Below are positions 18,974 through 28,207 of a DNA stretch of 64,000 nt, one piece after another; the first letter of the stretch is position 1, and each line of letters opens with the position of its first letter. The translations under genes and the position numbers were made by a program. The DNA comes from Pontibacter sp. G13 (GTDB lineage Bacteria; Bacteroidota; Bacteroidia; J057), in contig NZ_CP134696.1 in the NCBI RefSeq assembly GCF_031851795.1, forward strand, positions 3,120,501 to 3,184,500, in the 5' to 3' direction. The notes under the pieces are model-generated. The model did not search any database. It was not told the origin of the DNA and saw only the letters and a program-made list of their open reading frames with translations.

Positions 18974-19010
18974 AAAACAAAAACTCCACAATCCGATGGG
19001 ACCGTGGAGC
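18974..19010 (-). terminator. terminator of pyk
   Basis: On the minus strand a hairpin with arms CTCCAC and GTGGAG is followed by TTTTTGTTTTTT, about 30 bases past the pyk stop codon. Confidence 0.75.
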
Positions 19011-19035
19011 TTCCATGATGTAGTGTATCGTAAAC

Positions 19036-20490
19036 TTATTCGCGAACCTCTCCCTTATTGCGAACTCGGGAGATTTTGATCATGTTGGTCAGACCATGTT
19101 CGTGAAGCGGCATGGACGCGGTATTGACCATGACGTCGCCAGGTTGAACCAGATCGCGCTCTTTGAGGATCTCGTGTACGTCTTGGATGGTGTCATCCGT
19201 GGATACGAATCCGTTGTAGAAGAATGCGCGCACGCCCCAAAGTAGGTTCAGCGTGTTGAGGATGGGGCGATTGTTGGTAAAGGCGAAAATAAATGATTTC
19301 GGGCGGCAGCGGGACAACTGGAAAGCAGTGTATCCGGACTGAGTCATACCGATGATGGCTTTTGCATTGGTTTCTTTGGACAACTGACAAGCAGTATTGA
19401 TCACAGAAGTAGCCAGTGCATCAGCGTCTTCAGGAATGATCTCCATGTTGCGGTAGTAGATGTCTTCATCTTCTTTTTCCACAGACCGGAGGATCTTGTC
19501 CATCGCGGAAACGACCATTACCGGGTATTTTCCTACCGAAGTCTCACCGGAAAGCATGACAGCATCCGCCCCATCAACGAGTGCGTTTGCCACATCATTG
19601 GCTTCGGCACGAGTTGGGCGAGGATTGTTGATCATAGATTCCATGACCTGAGTAGCGAGGATTACCGGTTTGGCCATGCTATTGGCCTTTTTGATGATCC
19701 GCTTCTGCCATCCAGGTACTTCTTCCATCGGGATTTCCACCCCGAGGTCACCACGAGCCACCATGATTCCATCTGCTGCGGCAACAATCTCGTCGATGTT
19801 GGCCAAAGCTTCAGGCTTCTCGATTTTGGCGATGATTTTGGAGGTACCGTTTTTGAGGCGAATCAATTCCTTGAGGAGTTTGATATCGTCGGCAGAACGC
19901 ACGAAAGAGAGTGCCAACCACTCAACATTGTGCTTGATCGCGAACTCAAAATCGCGGAAATCCTTCTCGGTCAAGGTAGGCTCGGAGATCTGCGTTTCGG
20001 GGAGATTCACTCCTTTACGACTCTTGATCACTTCGCCGTATTCGATCTTGATCTTGACGCGGTTGGTTCCATTGGTTTCGACGATACGACCGGACACATT
20101 GCCATCATCCATGAGGACCATTTCTCCGACTTTTACGTCACGAGCGATGGATTTGTACTGGATAGGCAGGGCATCGGCGGTCTGCTCGGTCAAGTCAGAG
20201 CGAAGGGTGATCACATCACCGGACTTGATCTTGAAAGGCTCCTTGAGGTCTCCAATACGGATTTTAGGACCTTGCAAGTCTTGCAGGATGGCAATGTTGG
20301 TGTTGTGTTTTTTGTTGATATCCCGCACCATTTTGAGGGATTTCTCATGCGTCTCGTGATCGGCATGAGAAAAGTTCAAGCGGGCAACATCCATCCCGGC
20401 TTTGACAAGCTCGAGCATGGTTTTAGGATTCGCACAGGCAGGCCCGATCGTCGCAACGATCTTCGTTCTTCGCAGGTGAATAGGTGTCAA
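19036..20490 (-). CDS. pyk: pyruvate kinase
   Basis: Converts phosphoenolpyruvate and ADP to pyruvate and ATP, the last step of glycolysis, in the cytoplasm. The 484-residue length is normal. The barrel starts with RTKIVATIGPACANP and continues ARLNFSHADHETH. The active-site signature is IAKIEKPEALANIDEIV, with GIMVARGDLGVEIP, and the nucleotide side shows AVMLSGETSVGKYPV. The C-terminal allosteric domain (about residues 350-484) is present. The preceding IPExxxVDY-type gene overlaps its start by four bases, so the two are translationally coupled. Confidence 0.97.
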   Translation of the reverse strand: MTPIHLRRTKIVATIGPACANPKTMLELVKAGMDVARLNFSHADHETHEKSLKMVRDINKKHNTNIAILQDLQGPKIRIGDLKEPFKIKSGDVITLRSDLTEQTADALPIQYKSIARDVKVGEMVLMDDGNVSGRIVETNGTNRVKIKIEYGEVIKSRKGVNLPETQISEPTLTEKDFRDFEFAIKHNVEWLALSFVRSADDIKLLKELIRLKNGTSKIIAKIEKPEALANIDEIVAAADGIMVARGDLGVEIPMEEVPGWQKRIIKKANSMAKPVILATQVMESMINNPRPTRAEANDVANALVDGADAVMLSGETSVGKYPVMVVSAMDKILRSVEKEDEDIYYRNMEIIPEDADALATSVINTACQLSKETNAKAIIGMTQSGYTAFQLSRCRPKSFIFAFTNNRPILNTLNLLWGVRAFFYNGFVSTDDTIQDVHEILKERDLVQPGDVMVNTASMPLHEHGLTNMIKISRVRNKGEVRE

Positions 20491-20951
20491 GGCAGTATGT
20501 TGTTAATGTCCTTAAGATGAGATAGGTCGACGACCGAGGTCAGGAGATCCGAGGTTGACAACGCCTCGATGACCCGATCGGAAGAAAGTTCGCAAGTACT
20601 AGCTGCCCGCAAGATCAGGAAGTATGGAAACGCTTTGGCGGGTTTGGGGATCGCACTCCGGTCGGGTTCATACAGCACATAGATCCGCTCGGGATCTGAG
20701 AGATGATCTTCGTAGAGAGTCCCCTTTGCCGACTTAAAGGAATTTCCAAAATCTAGGAACAATGAATTGGCCGCTGCCTGATGCTTTTGATTATCAGCAT
20801 CCTGACTGGAAACACTCGATACTTGTTTGAGCTGGAGTCCTAGCAGGCGGTTGATTTCATAGCACAAGGTCCAGACGCGCACACTGGAGACCAACCCGAT
20901 GAAAAGGAATTGGTCCGGATCTGGATCTTGTATGTGGATTTTCCTAGGCAA
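20487..20951 (-). CDS. IPExxxVDY-type small protein
   Basis: A 154-residue protein of unknown function. It is placed in the IPExxxVDY family by position (directly before pyk and divergent from acpP-fabF-rnc, the usual Bacteroidota arrangement) and by the late segment IPKPAKAFPYFLIL, which occupies the place of the family motif but departs from the consensus letters. The rest is a mixed alpha/beta sequence with no membrane segment. Its stop overlaps the pyk start by four bases. The call rests on context as much as on sequence. Confidence 0.65.
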   Translation of the reverse strand: MPRKIHIQDPDPDQFLFIGLVSSVRVWTLCYEINRLLGLQLKQVSSVSSQDADNQKHQAAANSLFLDFGNSFKSAKGTLYEDHLSDPERIYVLYEPDRSAIPKPAKAFPYFLILRAASTCELSSDRVIEALSTSDLLTSVVDLSHLKDINNILP

Positions 20952-21000
20952 AATCCTTTACTTGCAGGCGCAAGGTAAAAAATTACTTTGGGAATTGGTC

Positions 21001-21029
21001 TTGGCACATTCCAAAAGTTATTATATTTG
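21001..21029 (+). promoter_or_regulatory. Bacteroidota-type promoter of acpP
   Basis: The -33 element TTGG at 21001-21004 and the -7 element TATATTTG at 21022-21029 (consensus TAnnTTTG) are separated by 17 bases. They lie about 60 bases before the acpP start. Confidence 0.75.
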
Positions 21030-21089
21030 CCCAAATTTTTTTCAGTTACGGGTTTCCATCTACGATTAACCACTAAACAAGCAACGAAA

Positions 21090-21329
21090 ATGTCAGACAT
21101 TGCAAATCGCGTAAAAGAGATCATCGTGGACAAGTTGGGAGTTGAGGCTTCTGAGGTTACTCCTGAAGCTAGCTTCGCCAATGACTTGGGTGCTGACTCT
21201 CTGGACACAGTGGAGCTGATCATGGAATTCGAAAAAGAATTCAACATCAGCATTCCTGACGAAGCTGCTGAAAAGATTGTAACTGTTGGTGACTCCACTC
21301 GCTACTTGGAGGAGCAACTCAACAAGTAA
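21090..21329 (+). CDS. acpP: acyl carrier protein
   Basis: A 79-residue acidic helical protein that carries growing fatty acyl chains on a phosphopantetheine arm. The attachment site is Ser37 in [12 protein letters not shown], followed by the usual helix-2 residues [10 protein letters not shown]. The start at 21090 ([10 protein letters not shown]) gives the standard length; an in-frame start upstream would add a tail not found in the family and would lie on the promoter. fabF starts six bases after its stop. Confidence 0.97.
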   Translation: MSDIANRVKEIIVDKLGVEASEVTPEASFANDLGADSLDTVELIMEFEKEFNISIPDEAAEKIVTVGDSTRYLEEQLNK

Positions 21330-21335
21330 TCATAC

Positions 21336-22583
21336 ATGAAAGGTAGACGGGTCGTTGTCACCGGAATCGGTGCACTTACGCCCATCGGAAGTAACGTCCC
21401 TGCCTATTGGGAGGGACTTTCCAATGGAGTGAGCGGAGCAGACATGATCAAGCAGTTCGATGCTACGAACTTCAAGACCAAGTTTGCCTGCGAGCTCAAG
21501 GGATTTAATGCTACCGATCATTTTGACCGCAAAACCGCCCGAAAACTGGACCCTTTTGTCCAGTACGGTATTGTCGCTGCCGATGAGGCTATGAGCGACG
21601 CGGATTTCAACCTCGAGCAGGTGGACCGCAACCGTTTCGGGGTCGTGTTTGGATCAGGTATCGGTGGGATTCAAGTCTTTGCCAATGAGGTTGAAGGTCT
21701 TGTCAACAACGGAGGCAACCCCCGTTTCAATCCCTTTTTCATCCCCAAGATGATCATTGACATTGGAGCTGGCCACATTTCCATCAAGTATGGACTCAAA
21801 GGCCCCAACTACTCCAGTGTTTCTGCCTGTGCAACCTCAACCAACTGTATCATTGACGCCGCCATGCTTATCCGTGCCGGATACGCAGACGTCATGCTTG
21901 CAGGAGGCGCAGAGTCAGCTGTTACTCCCGTTGGAATTGGAGGATTCAATGCCATGAAGGCATTGTCTGAGAACAACGAAGAATACAAAACTGCCAGCCG
22001 TCCGTTCGACAAGCGTCGCGATGGATTCGTCATGGGCGAAGGTGCTGGTGCCTTGATTCTCGAAGAATATGAGCACGCGGTCAAGCGTGGCGCCAAAATC
22101 TATGCTGAACTTGGAGGAATCGGTATGTCTGCCGACGCCCACCACATCACCGCTCCTAGCCCTGACGGCGATGGCGCAAAACGCGTGATGGCGATGGTAG
22201 TCGAAGACGCCGGATTGCAGCCAGAAGATGTTGATTACATCAACGTCCACGGTACTTCCACTCCGCTTGGAGACCTCAGCGAGACGCAGGCTATCAAGAA
22301 AGTATTCGGTGATCATGCGACGAAATTGAACATCAGTTCTTCTAAGTCCATGACCGGCCACTTGCTTGGTGCTGCTGGTGCCATCGAAGCCATCGCTTCG
22401 ATCTTGGCCATGCAACATAATACCGTGCCACCAACCATCAACTTCGAGGTCGAAGACCCCGAATGCGATTTGAACTATACGTTCAACAAAGCTCAAGAAA
22501 GAGAGATCAATGTCACGATCTCAAATACCTTCGGCTTCGGTGGCCACAATGCCTCTGTCCTATTCAAACGTGTAGACGCTTGA
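21336..22583 (+). CDS. fabF: beta-ketoacyl-ACP synthase II
   Basis: A 415-residue condensing enzyme that extends acyl-ACP by two carbons with malonyl-ACP. The catalytic triad is visible: Cys165 in SVSACATS, His305 in NVHGTSTPLGD, and His342 in SMTGHLLGAAG. The N-terminus RRVVVTGIGALTPIG is typical. It is placed between acpP and rnc, a frequent bacterial fatty acid cluster order, and probably sits on the transcript from the promoter before acpP. Confidence 0.97.
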   Translation: MKGRRVVVTGIGALTPIGSNVPAYWEGLSNGVSGADMIKQFDATNFKTKFACELKGFNATDHFDRKTARKLDPFVQYGIVAADEAMSDADFNLEQVDRNRFGVVFGSGIGGIQVFANEVEGLVNNGGNPRFNPFFIPKMIIDIGAGHISIKYGLKGPNYSSVSACATSTNCIIDAAMLIRAGYADVMLAGGAESAVTPVGIGGFNAMKALSENNEEYKTASRPFDKRRDGFVMGEGAGALILEEYEHAVKRGAKIYAELGGIGMSADAHHITAPSPDGDGAKRVMAMVVEDAGLQPEDVDYINVHGTSTPLGDLSETQAIKKVFGDHATKLNISSSKSMTGHLLGAAGAIEAIASILAMQHNTVPPTINFEVEDPECDLNYTFNKAQEREINVTISNTFGFGGHNASVLFKRVDA

Positions 22584-22704
22584 TAGACAGGTCACATTGC
22601 ATCCAAATCCCAACCACCCCAAATTGGCGTTCCGCCGAAAAATGATTATTTTGGGTGTGTATTAGGGATTTGGATGTTTTCATTTGATAGGGTTTGGTAA
22701 TTAT

Positions 22705-23472
22705 ATGTTGACACCAAGACAGGCTTACAACATTTCGCTTTCCAAGGATCGAGCTTTCGTAGCCGACATCAAGGGCATTTCGGGGTACATTCCCAAAGAG
22801 GTATTTCTCTACCGCCTTGCCCTGACGCATAGCTCATCCATCAAACCCACCGATAAGAAGTCCAATCGCCGAAAAGCAGTCGCCAAAGGCTGTAATGAAC
22901 GCTTGGAATTCCTCGGAGACTCAATCCTCGACGCGGTCATCGCTGAGTATCTCTTCAAAATCTATCCCTACAAGGATGAAGGATTCCTCACCGAAATGCG
23001 ATCCAAAATCGTCAACCGCAAATCCCTCAACACCATCTGCAAAAAACTGGGAATCGATAACCTTATCTTCCACAAGCAGACGGGCTCCATCAACGAATCC
23101 ATGTACGGCGATGCACTCGAAGCTTTTATCGGTGCACTTTACCTAGATTTGGGATACCAACGCACTAAGTTGTTCATCCACAATCGCATCATTCAGCCGC
23201 ACATCCACCTCCATTCAGTCGAAAATCAGGTTATTTCCTATAAAAATAAACTCATCGAGTATGTCCAAAAGACCAAGATGGGACTCCTGATCTTTGAGGT
23301 AATCGAGGAAATCGGGGAAGGCAGAAACAAGGTCTTCCGCATTCAAGCCAAAGTCGGCGCTGATGTGCTGGGCGTGGGAGAAGGCAAAAACAAGAAATCT
23401 GCTGAACAGCGCGCCTCAGAGGATGCACTCCTCAAATTGAATGCACTCGTTCCTGCCCCGACTCCCTCCTAA
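22705..23472 (+). CDS. rnc: ribonuclease III
   Basis: Double-stranded-RNA endonuclease that matures rRNA and mRNA. The 255-residue protein has the family signature ERLEFLGDS at residues 65-73 and the second acidic site MYGDALEAFIGALYLD. A C-terminal double-stranded RNA-binding domain is present (about residues 178-250), with GVGEGKNKKSAEQRASEDAL. The ATG at 22705 is preferred to a TTG 21 bases upstream. It follows fabF by 121 bases, probably in the same transcription unit. Confidence 0.94.
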   Translation: MLTPRQAYNISLSKDRAFVADIKGISGYIPKEVFLYRLALTHSSSIKPTDKKSNRRKAVAKGCNERLEFLGDSILDAVIAEYLFKIYPYKDEGFLTEMRSKIVNRKSLNTICKKLGIDNLIFHKQTGSINESMYGDALEAFIGALYLDLGYQRTKLFIHNRIIQPHIHLHSVENQVISYKNKLIEYVQKTKMGLLIFEVIEEIGEGRNKVFRIQAKVGADVLGVGEGKNKKSAEQRASEDALLKLNALVPAPTPS

Positions 23473-23518
23473 ATCTTCCCTACCTAAACTCCCCCGCTTC
23501 TCAGCTTAACTACTTTCC

Positions 23519-24106
23519 ATGTTCATCGAAGTCAATTCTGCCAACCGTAAAACCGGTTGGATCGAAGTCATCTGCGGCTCTATGTTTTCCGGCAAAACAG
23601 AAGAATTGATTCGCAGGATCAGGCGTGCCCAAATCGCCAATCAACGCGTGGAAATTTTCAAGCCTGACGTGGACACCCGATATAGCGAAGACCAAGTCGT
23701 CTCCCACAATCAGACGACCGTCCAATCCACCCCAGTATCTTCGTCACAACAAATTCTCCTCCTGACTGCCGATGCCGATGTGGTTGGGATCGATGAAGTA
23801 CAGTTTTTTGACAGGGGAATCGTTGAAGTGGCCCAGACGCTCGCCAACAGAGGCGTCAGAGTCATCTGTGCTGGATTGGATATGGATTTTCAGGGGAACC
23901 CATTTGGACCGATCCCCGACCTGCTGGCGACCGCAGAATTCGTGACCAAGGTGCACGCCATCTGCCAAGTGTGCGGAAGCCTCGCCAATTATTCCTACCG
24001 AACCGTCACCCAAGACAGCACCGTCCTGCTCGGCGAAAAAGAAGCCTACGAGCCCCGATGCCGCTCATGCTACCAGCTAGGCGATCAGGTGCACCCCAAG
24101 GAGTAA
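23519..24106 (+). CDS. tdk: thymidine kinase
   Basis: Type II thymidine kinase, 195 residues, phosphorylating thymidine to dTMP for salvage. The P-loop GSMFSGKTE lies at residues 20-28, the catalytic glutamate is probably Glu93 in [11 protein letters not shown], and the lasso/zinc domain has the cysteine pairs CQVC and CRSC. It lies 46 bases after rnc on the same strand. Two copies of the dispersed element follow it. Confidence 0.95.
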   Translation: MFIEVNSANRKTGWIEVICGSMFSGKTEELIRRIRRAQIANQRVEIFKPDVDTRYSEDQVVSHNQTTVQSTPVSSSQQILLLTADADVVGIDEVQFFDRGIVEVAQTLANRGVRVICAGLDMDFQGNPFGPIPDLLATAEFVTKVHAICQVCGSLANYSYRTVTQDSTVLLGEKEAYEPRCRSCYQLGDQVHPKE

Positions 24107-24183
24107 CAACATCTTTTCACCTTCGAGACTCCCAACAGAAGATATGTCCACCGTCAGATCCTCCTTTTGAAGATGGATTTGGA

Positions 24184-24346
24184 TTTGGGCGTACCCCGGC
24201 GAGCTTGGACTTCATCCTTCTCGGGCCCTATGTGTCGCCGGGTCAGGCCCTTCCAGGCTCGCTGACGCTCGGTCTCTCCGCGAGCTCCGAGACTTCGGCT
24301 GTGCCTCACCTTCCAGACCCTTTACGCCGCGACAAGCCAGCCGCAC
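24184..24346 (+). repeat. dispersed structured intergenic element, copy 3
   Basis: P1 is GGCGTA with TACGCC (24188-24193 with 24323-24328) and P2 is CCCGGCGA with TCGCCGGG (24195-24202 with 24235-24242). The central hairpin is short (GTCTC with GAGAC). The tail CCAGCCGCAC at 24337-24346 borders the oppositely oriented copy 4. Confidence 0.85.
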
Positions 24347-24525
24347 CTATTTTGAGTAGCGATGGCCTTGCAGCGGCGATCGGGATGGGAATGGTGCGAC
24401 GCCAGGAGCAGTCCGGCGCCTTCAGCGGAGGACGGAGCGCCAGCGAACCCATGGATCAGCCCAGCCCCGTGACTCATCCGCCAAGAGGTATTCACCATGC
24501 CCGGCCCACGGGGATCGCCCCAAAT
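24347..24525 (-). repeat. dispersed structured intergenic element, copy 4
   Basis: Minus-strand copy placed tail to tail with copy 3. P1 is GGCGAT with ATCGCC (24375-24380 with 24514-24519) and P2 is CCCCGTG with CACGGGG (24465-24471 with 24507-24513). It has no tail of its own: the single CCAGCCGCAC of copy 3 is all that lies between the two copies. Confidence 0.8.
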
Positions 24526-24536
24526 ACCCAAACAAA

Positions 24537-24577
24537 ACATCCATCCCAGACTCGCCAAAAGCAGTTGGGATGGATGT
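24537..24577 (-). terminator. terminator of argH
   Basis: Perfect 12-base arms ACATCCATCCCA and TGGGATGGATGT, followed on the minus strand by TTTTGTTTG, 33 bases past the argH stop. Confidence 0.85.
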
Positions 24578-24609
24578 ATCTTTTTGAAGAAACCGGAAAG
24601 CGGCGATGG

Positions 24610-25944
24610 CTAGCCTTTCACGAGTTTGTCAATCGCTGCCCGGAATCTGCCGATGGAGATGCCGTCCAGAGCTCGATTCATCTTGGCGGCGATTTCCTCA
24701 TTGCAGAGATTGCCGATGCTACCTTCGTGGGTATGTTCAACCGACCGTTCAGGCTGGAAATTCCCCGCATTGATTTGCTCGCCGATCATCTTGTAGGCAT
24801 CTCGGAAGGGCACGCCTTTGAGGACTTCTCGATTCAGTACTTCAACACTGAACAGGTAGTCGTACAATTTGTCCTCGACGATTCCCTCCTTCACGATCAC
24901 TTGCTGGAGCATGTAATCGGTGATCCCGAGGCAGGATTTCATCTGCTCGATCGCGGGCAGAAGTGATTCCTTGGTCAATTGCAGATCGCGATGATAGCCA
25001 GAGGGCAAATTGGAAATGATCATCCCGATCTCCATCGGAAGCGCCTGCAACTTGTTGGTATGCGCACGCACCAGCTCAAACACGTCCGGATTTTGCTTGT
25101 GGGGCATGATGCTGGACCCAGTGGTGAGCTCCTTTGGGAAGGTCAGGAATCCATAATTCTGGCTCATGTATTGGCAGACATCACTGGCCAATTTGTTGAG
25201 GGTGGAAGCAATCGAGGAGAGCGCAAACGCCAATAGCTTCTCGGTCTTGCCGCGCCCCATCTGAGCGTAAACGACATTGTAGCTCAGGTCATCGAATCCC
25301 AGCAGCTGCGTAGTCATCGTCCGATTCAGTGGAAAGGATGAGCCATATCCCGCTGCCGAACCCAATGGATTTTGGTTGGCGACCTTCCAGGCTGCTTGCA
25401 GGAATTGCATATCGTCCACCAAGCTCTCCGCATACGCTCCAAACCACAGTCCAAAGCTGCTCGGCATCGCCACTTGGTAGTGGGTATAACCGGGAATGAG
25501 GATGTCCTTGTGACGTTCGCTCAACATCTGAAGGGTCCCGAACAACTGCATGGTGTGCTCCACGAGCTGCCGGATTTCATCCAGAAAATATAGCTTCAAA
25601 TCCACCAGGACTTGATCATTGCGAGAGCGACCGCTGTGGACTTTTTTGCCCATATCACCCAACTGCTGGGTCAGCATCCATTCCACCTGGGAATGCACAT
25701 CCTCCATGCCGTCCTCGATCCTGAAGGTTCCGTCCAGCGTCGAGGGATATATCTCGCGAAGGGCGGCCATCAGTTGGCGGTGTTCATCGGACTCGATCAG
25801 TCCAATGCTTTCGAGCATGGTAATGTGGGCCATCGTACCCAAAATATCCCAGGGGGCGAGGAATAGATCGAGTTCACGGTCCTTGCCAACGGTGAAAGTT
25901 TCGATGGCTTTGGACACGTCATAGCCTTTGTCCCAAAGTTTCAT
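24610..25944 (-). CDS. argH: argininosuccinate lyase
   Basis: Splits argininosuccinate to arginine and fumarate, the last step of arginine synthesis. The 444-residue protein has the fumarase/aspartase superfamily signature GSSIMPHKQNPD and the early motif VHSGRSRNDQVLVDLKL. No other arginine gene lies beside it. It is flanked by the paired dispersed elements on its 3' side and diverges from the lipoprotein gene on its 5' side. Confidence 0.95.
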   Translation of the reverse strand: MKLWDKGYDVSKAIETFTVGKDRELDLFLAPWDILGTMAHITMLESIGLIESDEHRQLMAALREIYPSTLDGTFRIEDGMEDVHSQVEWMLTQQLGDMGKKVHSGRSRNDQVLVDLKLYFLDEIRQLVEHTMQLFGTLQMLSERHKDILIPGYTHYQVAMPSSFGLWFGAYAESLVDDMQFLQAAWKVANQNPLGSAAGYGSSFPLNRTMTTQLLGFDDLSYNVVYAQMGRGKTEKLLAFALSSIASTLNKLASDVCQYMSQNYGFLTFPKELTTGSSIMPHKQNPDVFELVRAHTNKLQALPMEIGMIISNLPSGYHRDLQLTKESLLPAIEQMKSCLGITDYMLQQVIVKEGIVEDKLYDYLFSVEVLNREVLKGVPFRDAYKMIGEQINAGNFQPERSVEHTHEGSIGNLCNEEIAAKMNRALDGISIGRFRAAIDKLVKG

Positions 25945-26116
25945 GTAGATCTGAAATTGGTTGTTTTGGCTGCAAAGGTAGCTGGCCCAGACGCACTTGC
26001 CAAGCCCAATGAGGTGGGAAGTTGATCAGGTTAACCGGATTGGGCGGTATGGACGCCGGATTAACCGACTATTTTCCGATGCTTTAGGCAGAATCCTGTA
26101 CCTTCGCTCAAAAAAT

Positions 26117-26902
26117 ATGTCCTCCATCTTCTCACGCATCGCTTTGGGACTCTGCATCTGCCTAGCTGCTTGCGCCAATCCCAATTCCTCCAATCCATCC
26201 ACCCCAGCCGCCGAACCCGTTGTGGTAGGTAATCCTCCCGCCGAAGGATTCAACGAATCAGGCTCAGACGCCAAAGCCATCGAAATTGCCGATCAAGTCA
26301 TGGAAGCTATGGGCGGCCGCCAAGCTTGGGACAACACACACTTCATCAAGTGGAATTTCTTCGGCGCACGCACCCTGACTTGGGACAAATTCACCGGAGA
26401 TGTCCGCATCGAAGAGCCCAAAAACGAGCGCATCAGCCTCGTGAATGTCCACACTGGCGAAGGCAAGGTATTCGAAGCAGGCATGGAACTGCCCGCAGAC
26501 TCTGCTGTCAATCTCCTCCAACGTGCCAAATCCGTCTGGATCAATGACTCCTACTGGCTGGTCATGCCTTTCAAGCTGAAAGATAGCGGCGTGACGCTCA
26601 CCTACGCAGGCACTGACACCCTTCCCGGTGGCGCACAAGCGGACAAGCTTCAGTTGACTTTTGAAAATGTGGGCGATACCCCTCAGAATAAATATGTCGT
26701 TTGGGTAGATCAAGCTGATCATCTCGTGAAACAATGGGCGTATTTCAAGGATGCCCAAGACGAGGAGCCTCGATTTATCACCCCTTGGATCGAATATGCC
26801 CAGTATGGGGAGATCCAGCTTTCCGGCAATCGCGGCGAGCGCAAACTCAGCGATATTTCCGTCAGTGAGGAAATGGATGCCAGCGTGTTTGAAGGGATCT
26901 AG
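26117..26902 (+). CDS. lipoprotein, possible LolA-like fold
   Basis: A 261-residue exported lipoprotein of unknown function. The signal LGLCICLAACANPNSSNPS has a good lipobox (LAAC, Cys19) followed by a Ser/Pro-rich linker. From about residue 50 on (IADQVMEAMGGRQAWDNTHFIKWNF) it resembles Bacteroidota proteins with an outer-membrane lipoprotein-sorting-like half-barrel. The regular strands LTLTYAGTDTLPG and KYVVWVDQADHLVKQWAYF fit that fold. An upstream in-frame start at 25997 was not used because it adds 40 non-signal residues before the signal peptide. Confidence 0.68.
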   Translation: MSSIFSRIALGLCICLAACANPNSSNPSTPAAEPVVVGNPPAEGFNESGSDAKAIEIADQVMEAMGGRQAWDNTHFIKWNFFGARTLTWDKFTGDVRIEEPKNERISLVNVHTGEGKVFEAGMELPADSAVNLLQRAKSVWINDSYWLVMPFKLKDSGVTLTYAGTDTLPGGAQADKLQLTFENVGDTPQNKYVVWVDQADHLVKQWAYFKDAQDEEPRFITPWIEYAQYGEIQLSGNRGERKLSDISVSEEMDASVFEGI

Positions 26903-26928
26903 GCAAACCTGCGACTATCATTACACCC

Positions 26929-26968
26929 AAGCCCCGAGCTTCCATCTGCGCATGGAGACTCGGGGCTT
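26929..26968 (+). terminator. terminator of the 26117 lipoprotein gene
   Basis: Arms AAGCCCCGAG and CTCGGGGCTT followed by a T-rich stretch, 27 bases after the stop codon. Confidence 0.8.
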
Positions 26969-27099
26969 CCTATTTTTGTCGAATGATCCAGCCAGTACTT
27001 CTCCTTGGCGACAATGCATCCACTTAGCTTTCATCGCGGTTGTCATTAAAACGATAATTCATATATTTATGTAATTGCATTTTCCAGAAACGGAACAAT

Positions 27100-28107
27100 A
27101 TGAAAGTTTCACTCGTAACGGGAGGAGCAGGGTTCATTGGGTCGCATGTCGTCAGGCATTGCTTGGCATTGGGACACAAGGTGGTGGTGCTGGACGATTT
27201 GTCTAGCGGTTTTCAAGACCATCTCCCGGCGGGCATACACTTTGTCAAAGGATCGATCAACGATCTGGATTTGATCCGAGATATGTTCCGGACCTTTGAT
27301 TTCGATTTTGTCTATCATCTGGCTGCGTATGCGGCTGAGGGCTTTTCGCACTTCATCCGGAGATTCAACTATCAGAGCAATCTCATGGGGTCGATCAACC
27401 TCATCAATGCGGCGGTTCAGCACGACGTCGAGTGTTTTGTATTCACTTCTTCGCTAGGTGTTTATGGCACACAATCCGCACCGCTGAAAGAGCGGATGCA
27501 GCCACACCCGGAAGATCCCAACGCCATTGCCAAATATGCAGTGGAACTTGATCTAGCGGCTGCTCATGAGCTCTTTGGCTTGAACTATGTGATTTTCCGC
27601 CCGCACAATGTCTATGGCGAGCACCAATTTTTGGGAGACCGCTACCGCAATGTGATCGGCATATTCATGAATCAACTTCTCTCCGGACAGCCGATTACGG
27701 TTTATGGAGATGGACAACAGACACGCGCATTTAGCTATATCGACGATGTGGCCATTCCCATCGCACGATCTGTACATATTCCCGAAGCCTACAACGAAAT
27801 CTTCAACATTGGGGCAGACCAGCCCTACACCATCGAATACCTGATCGAGATGATCGCCCGTGAATTCGATATCCAGCCAGAGTTGCAGTATTTGCCGCAG
27901 CGCTACGAAGTGCAGGATGTCTGGGCAGATCACGAGAAGGCCCACCTATTCGGTCGTGCTCCCTATGTCTCCTTGCAGGACGGCATACGTCGCATGGCTA
28001 CCTGGGCCAAGAAGATAGGCGCAAGGCGGGAACGCAGATTCGATGCGATTGAGATCCGACAGGGTGTACCCCAAGGTTGGGACCCGTCGGTGAGAGTGGG
28101 CAGATAG
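27100..28107 (+). CDS. NAD-dependent epimerase/dehydratase-like SDR, altered active site
   Basis: A 335-residue extended short-chain dehydrogenase resembling UDP-glucose 4-epimerases. The Rossmann motif VTGGAGFIGSHV is at residues 6-17, the catalytic-serine region FTSSLGVYG is at 115-123, and the substrate side has FRPHNVYGEHQ. In relatives the active site is YxxxK; here the place reads NAIAK, so Asn141 stands where the catalytic tyrosine is expected, while Lys145 is kept. The reading frame is intact, with no sign of decay. It may have lost epimerase chemistry, use another residue (a tyrosine follows the lysine), or act only in binding. Confidence 0.8.
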   Translation: MKVSLVTGGAGFIGSHVVRHCLALGHKVVVLDDLSSGFQDHLPAGIHFVKGSINDLDLIRDMFRTFDFDFVYHLAAYAAEGFSHFIRRFNYQSNLMGSINLINAAVQHDVECFVFTSSLGVYGTQSAPLKERMQPHPEDPNAIAKYAVELDLAAAHELFGLNYVIFRPHNVYGEHQFLGDRYRNVIGIFMNQLLSGQPITVYGDGQQTRAFSYIDDVAIPIARSVHIPEAYNEIFNIGADQPYTIEYLIEMIAREFDIQPELQYLPQRYEVQDVWADHEKAHLFGRAPYVSLQDGIRRMATWAKKIGARRERRFDAIEIRQGVPQGWDPSVRVGR

Positions 28108-28169
28108 CCGCAAGGTTCATCCCCACCGAATGACCATGTTCATAGTCGTTTCAAATGGTGATAACTGGT

Positions 28170-28207
28170 GGCCGGGGTCGTTTTTCGACACCCGGTTATT
28201 TTTTTGC
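28170..28207 (+). terminator. probable terminator of the epimerase-like gene
   Basis: An imperfect GC-rich hairpin (ATAAC...GTTAT outer arms, CCGG...CCGG core) followed by seven T. The rest of the 28108-28504 gap shows nothing recognisable. Confidence 0.5.

Noticed and set aside
24322-24558. Open frame on the minus strand over copies 3 and 4 of the dispersed element
   Set aside because: The frame is formed by the structured repeat; similar translations arise at 33685-33897 and 48623-48805 from other copies, which explains the likeness.
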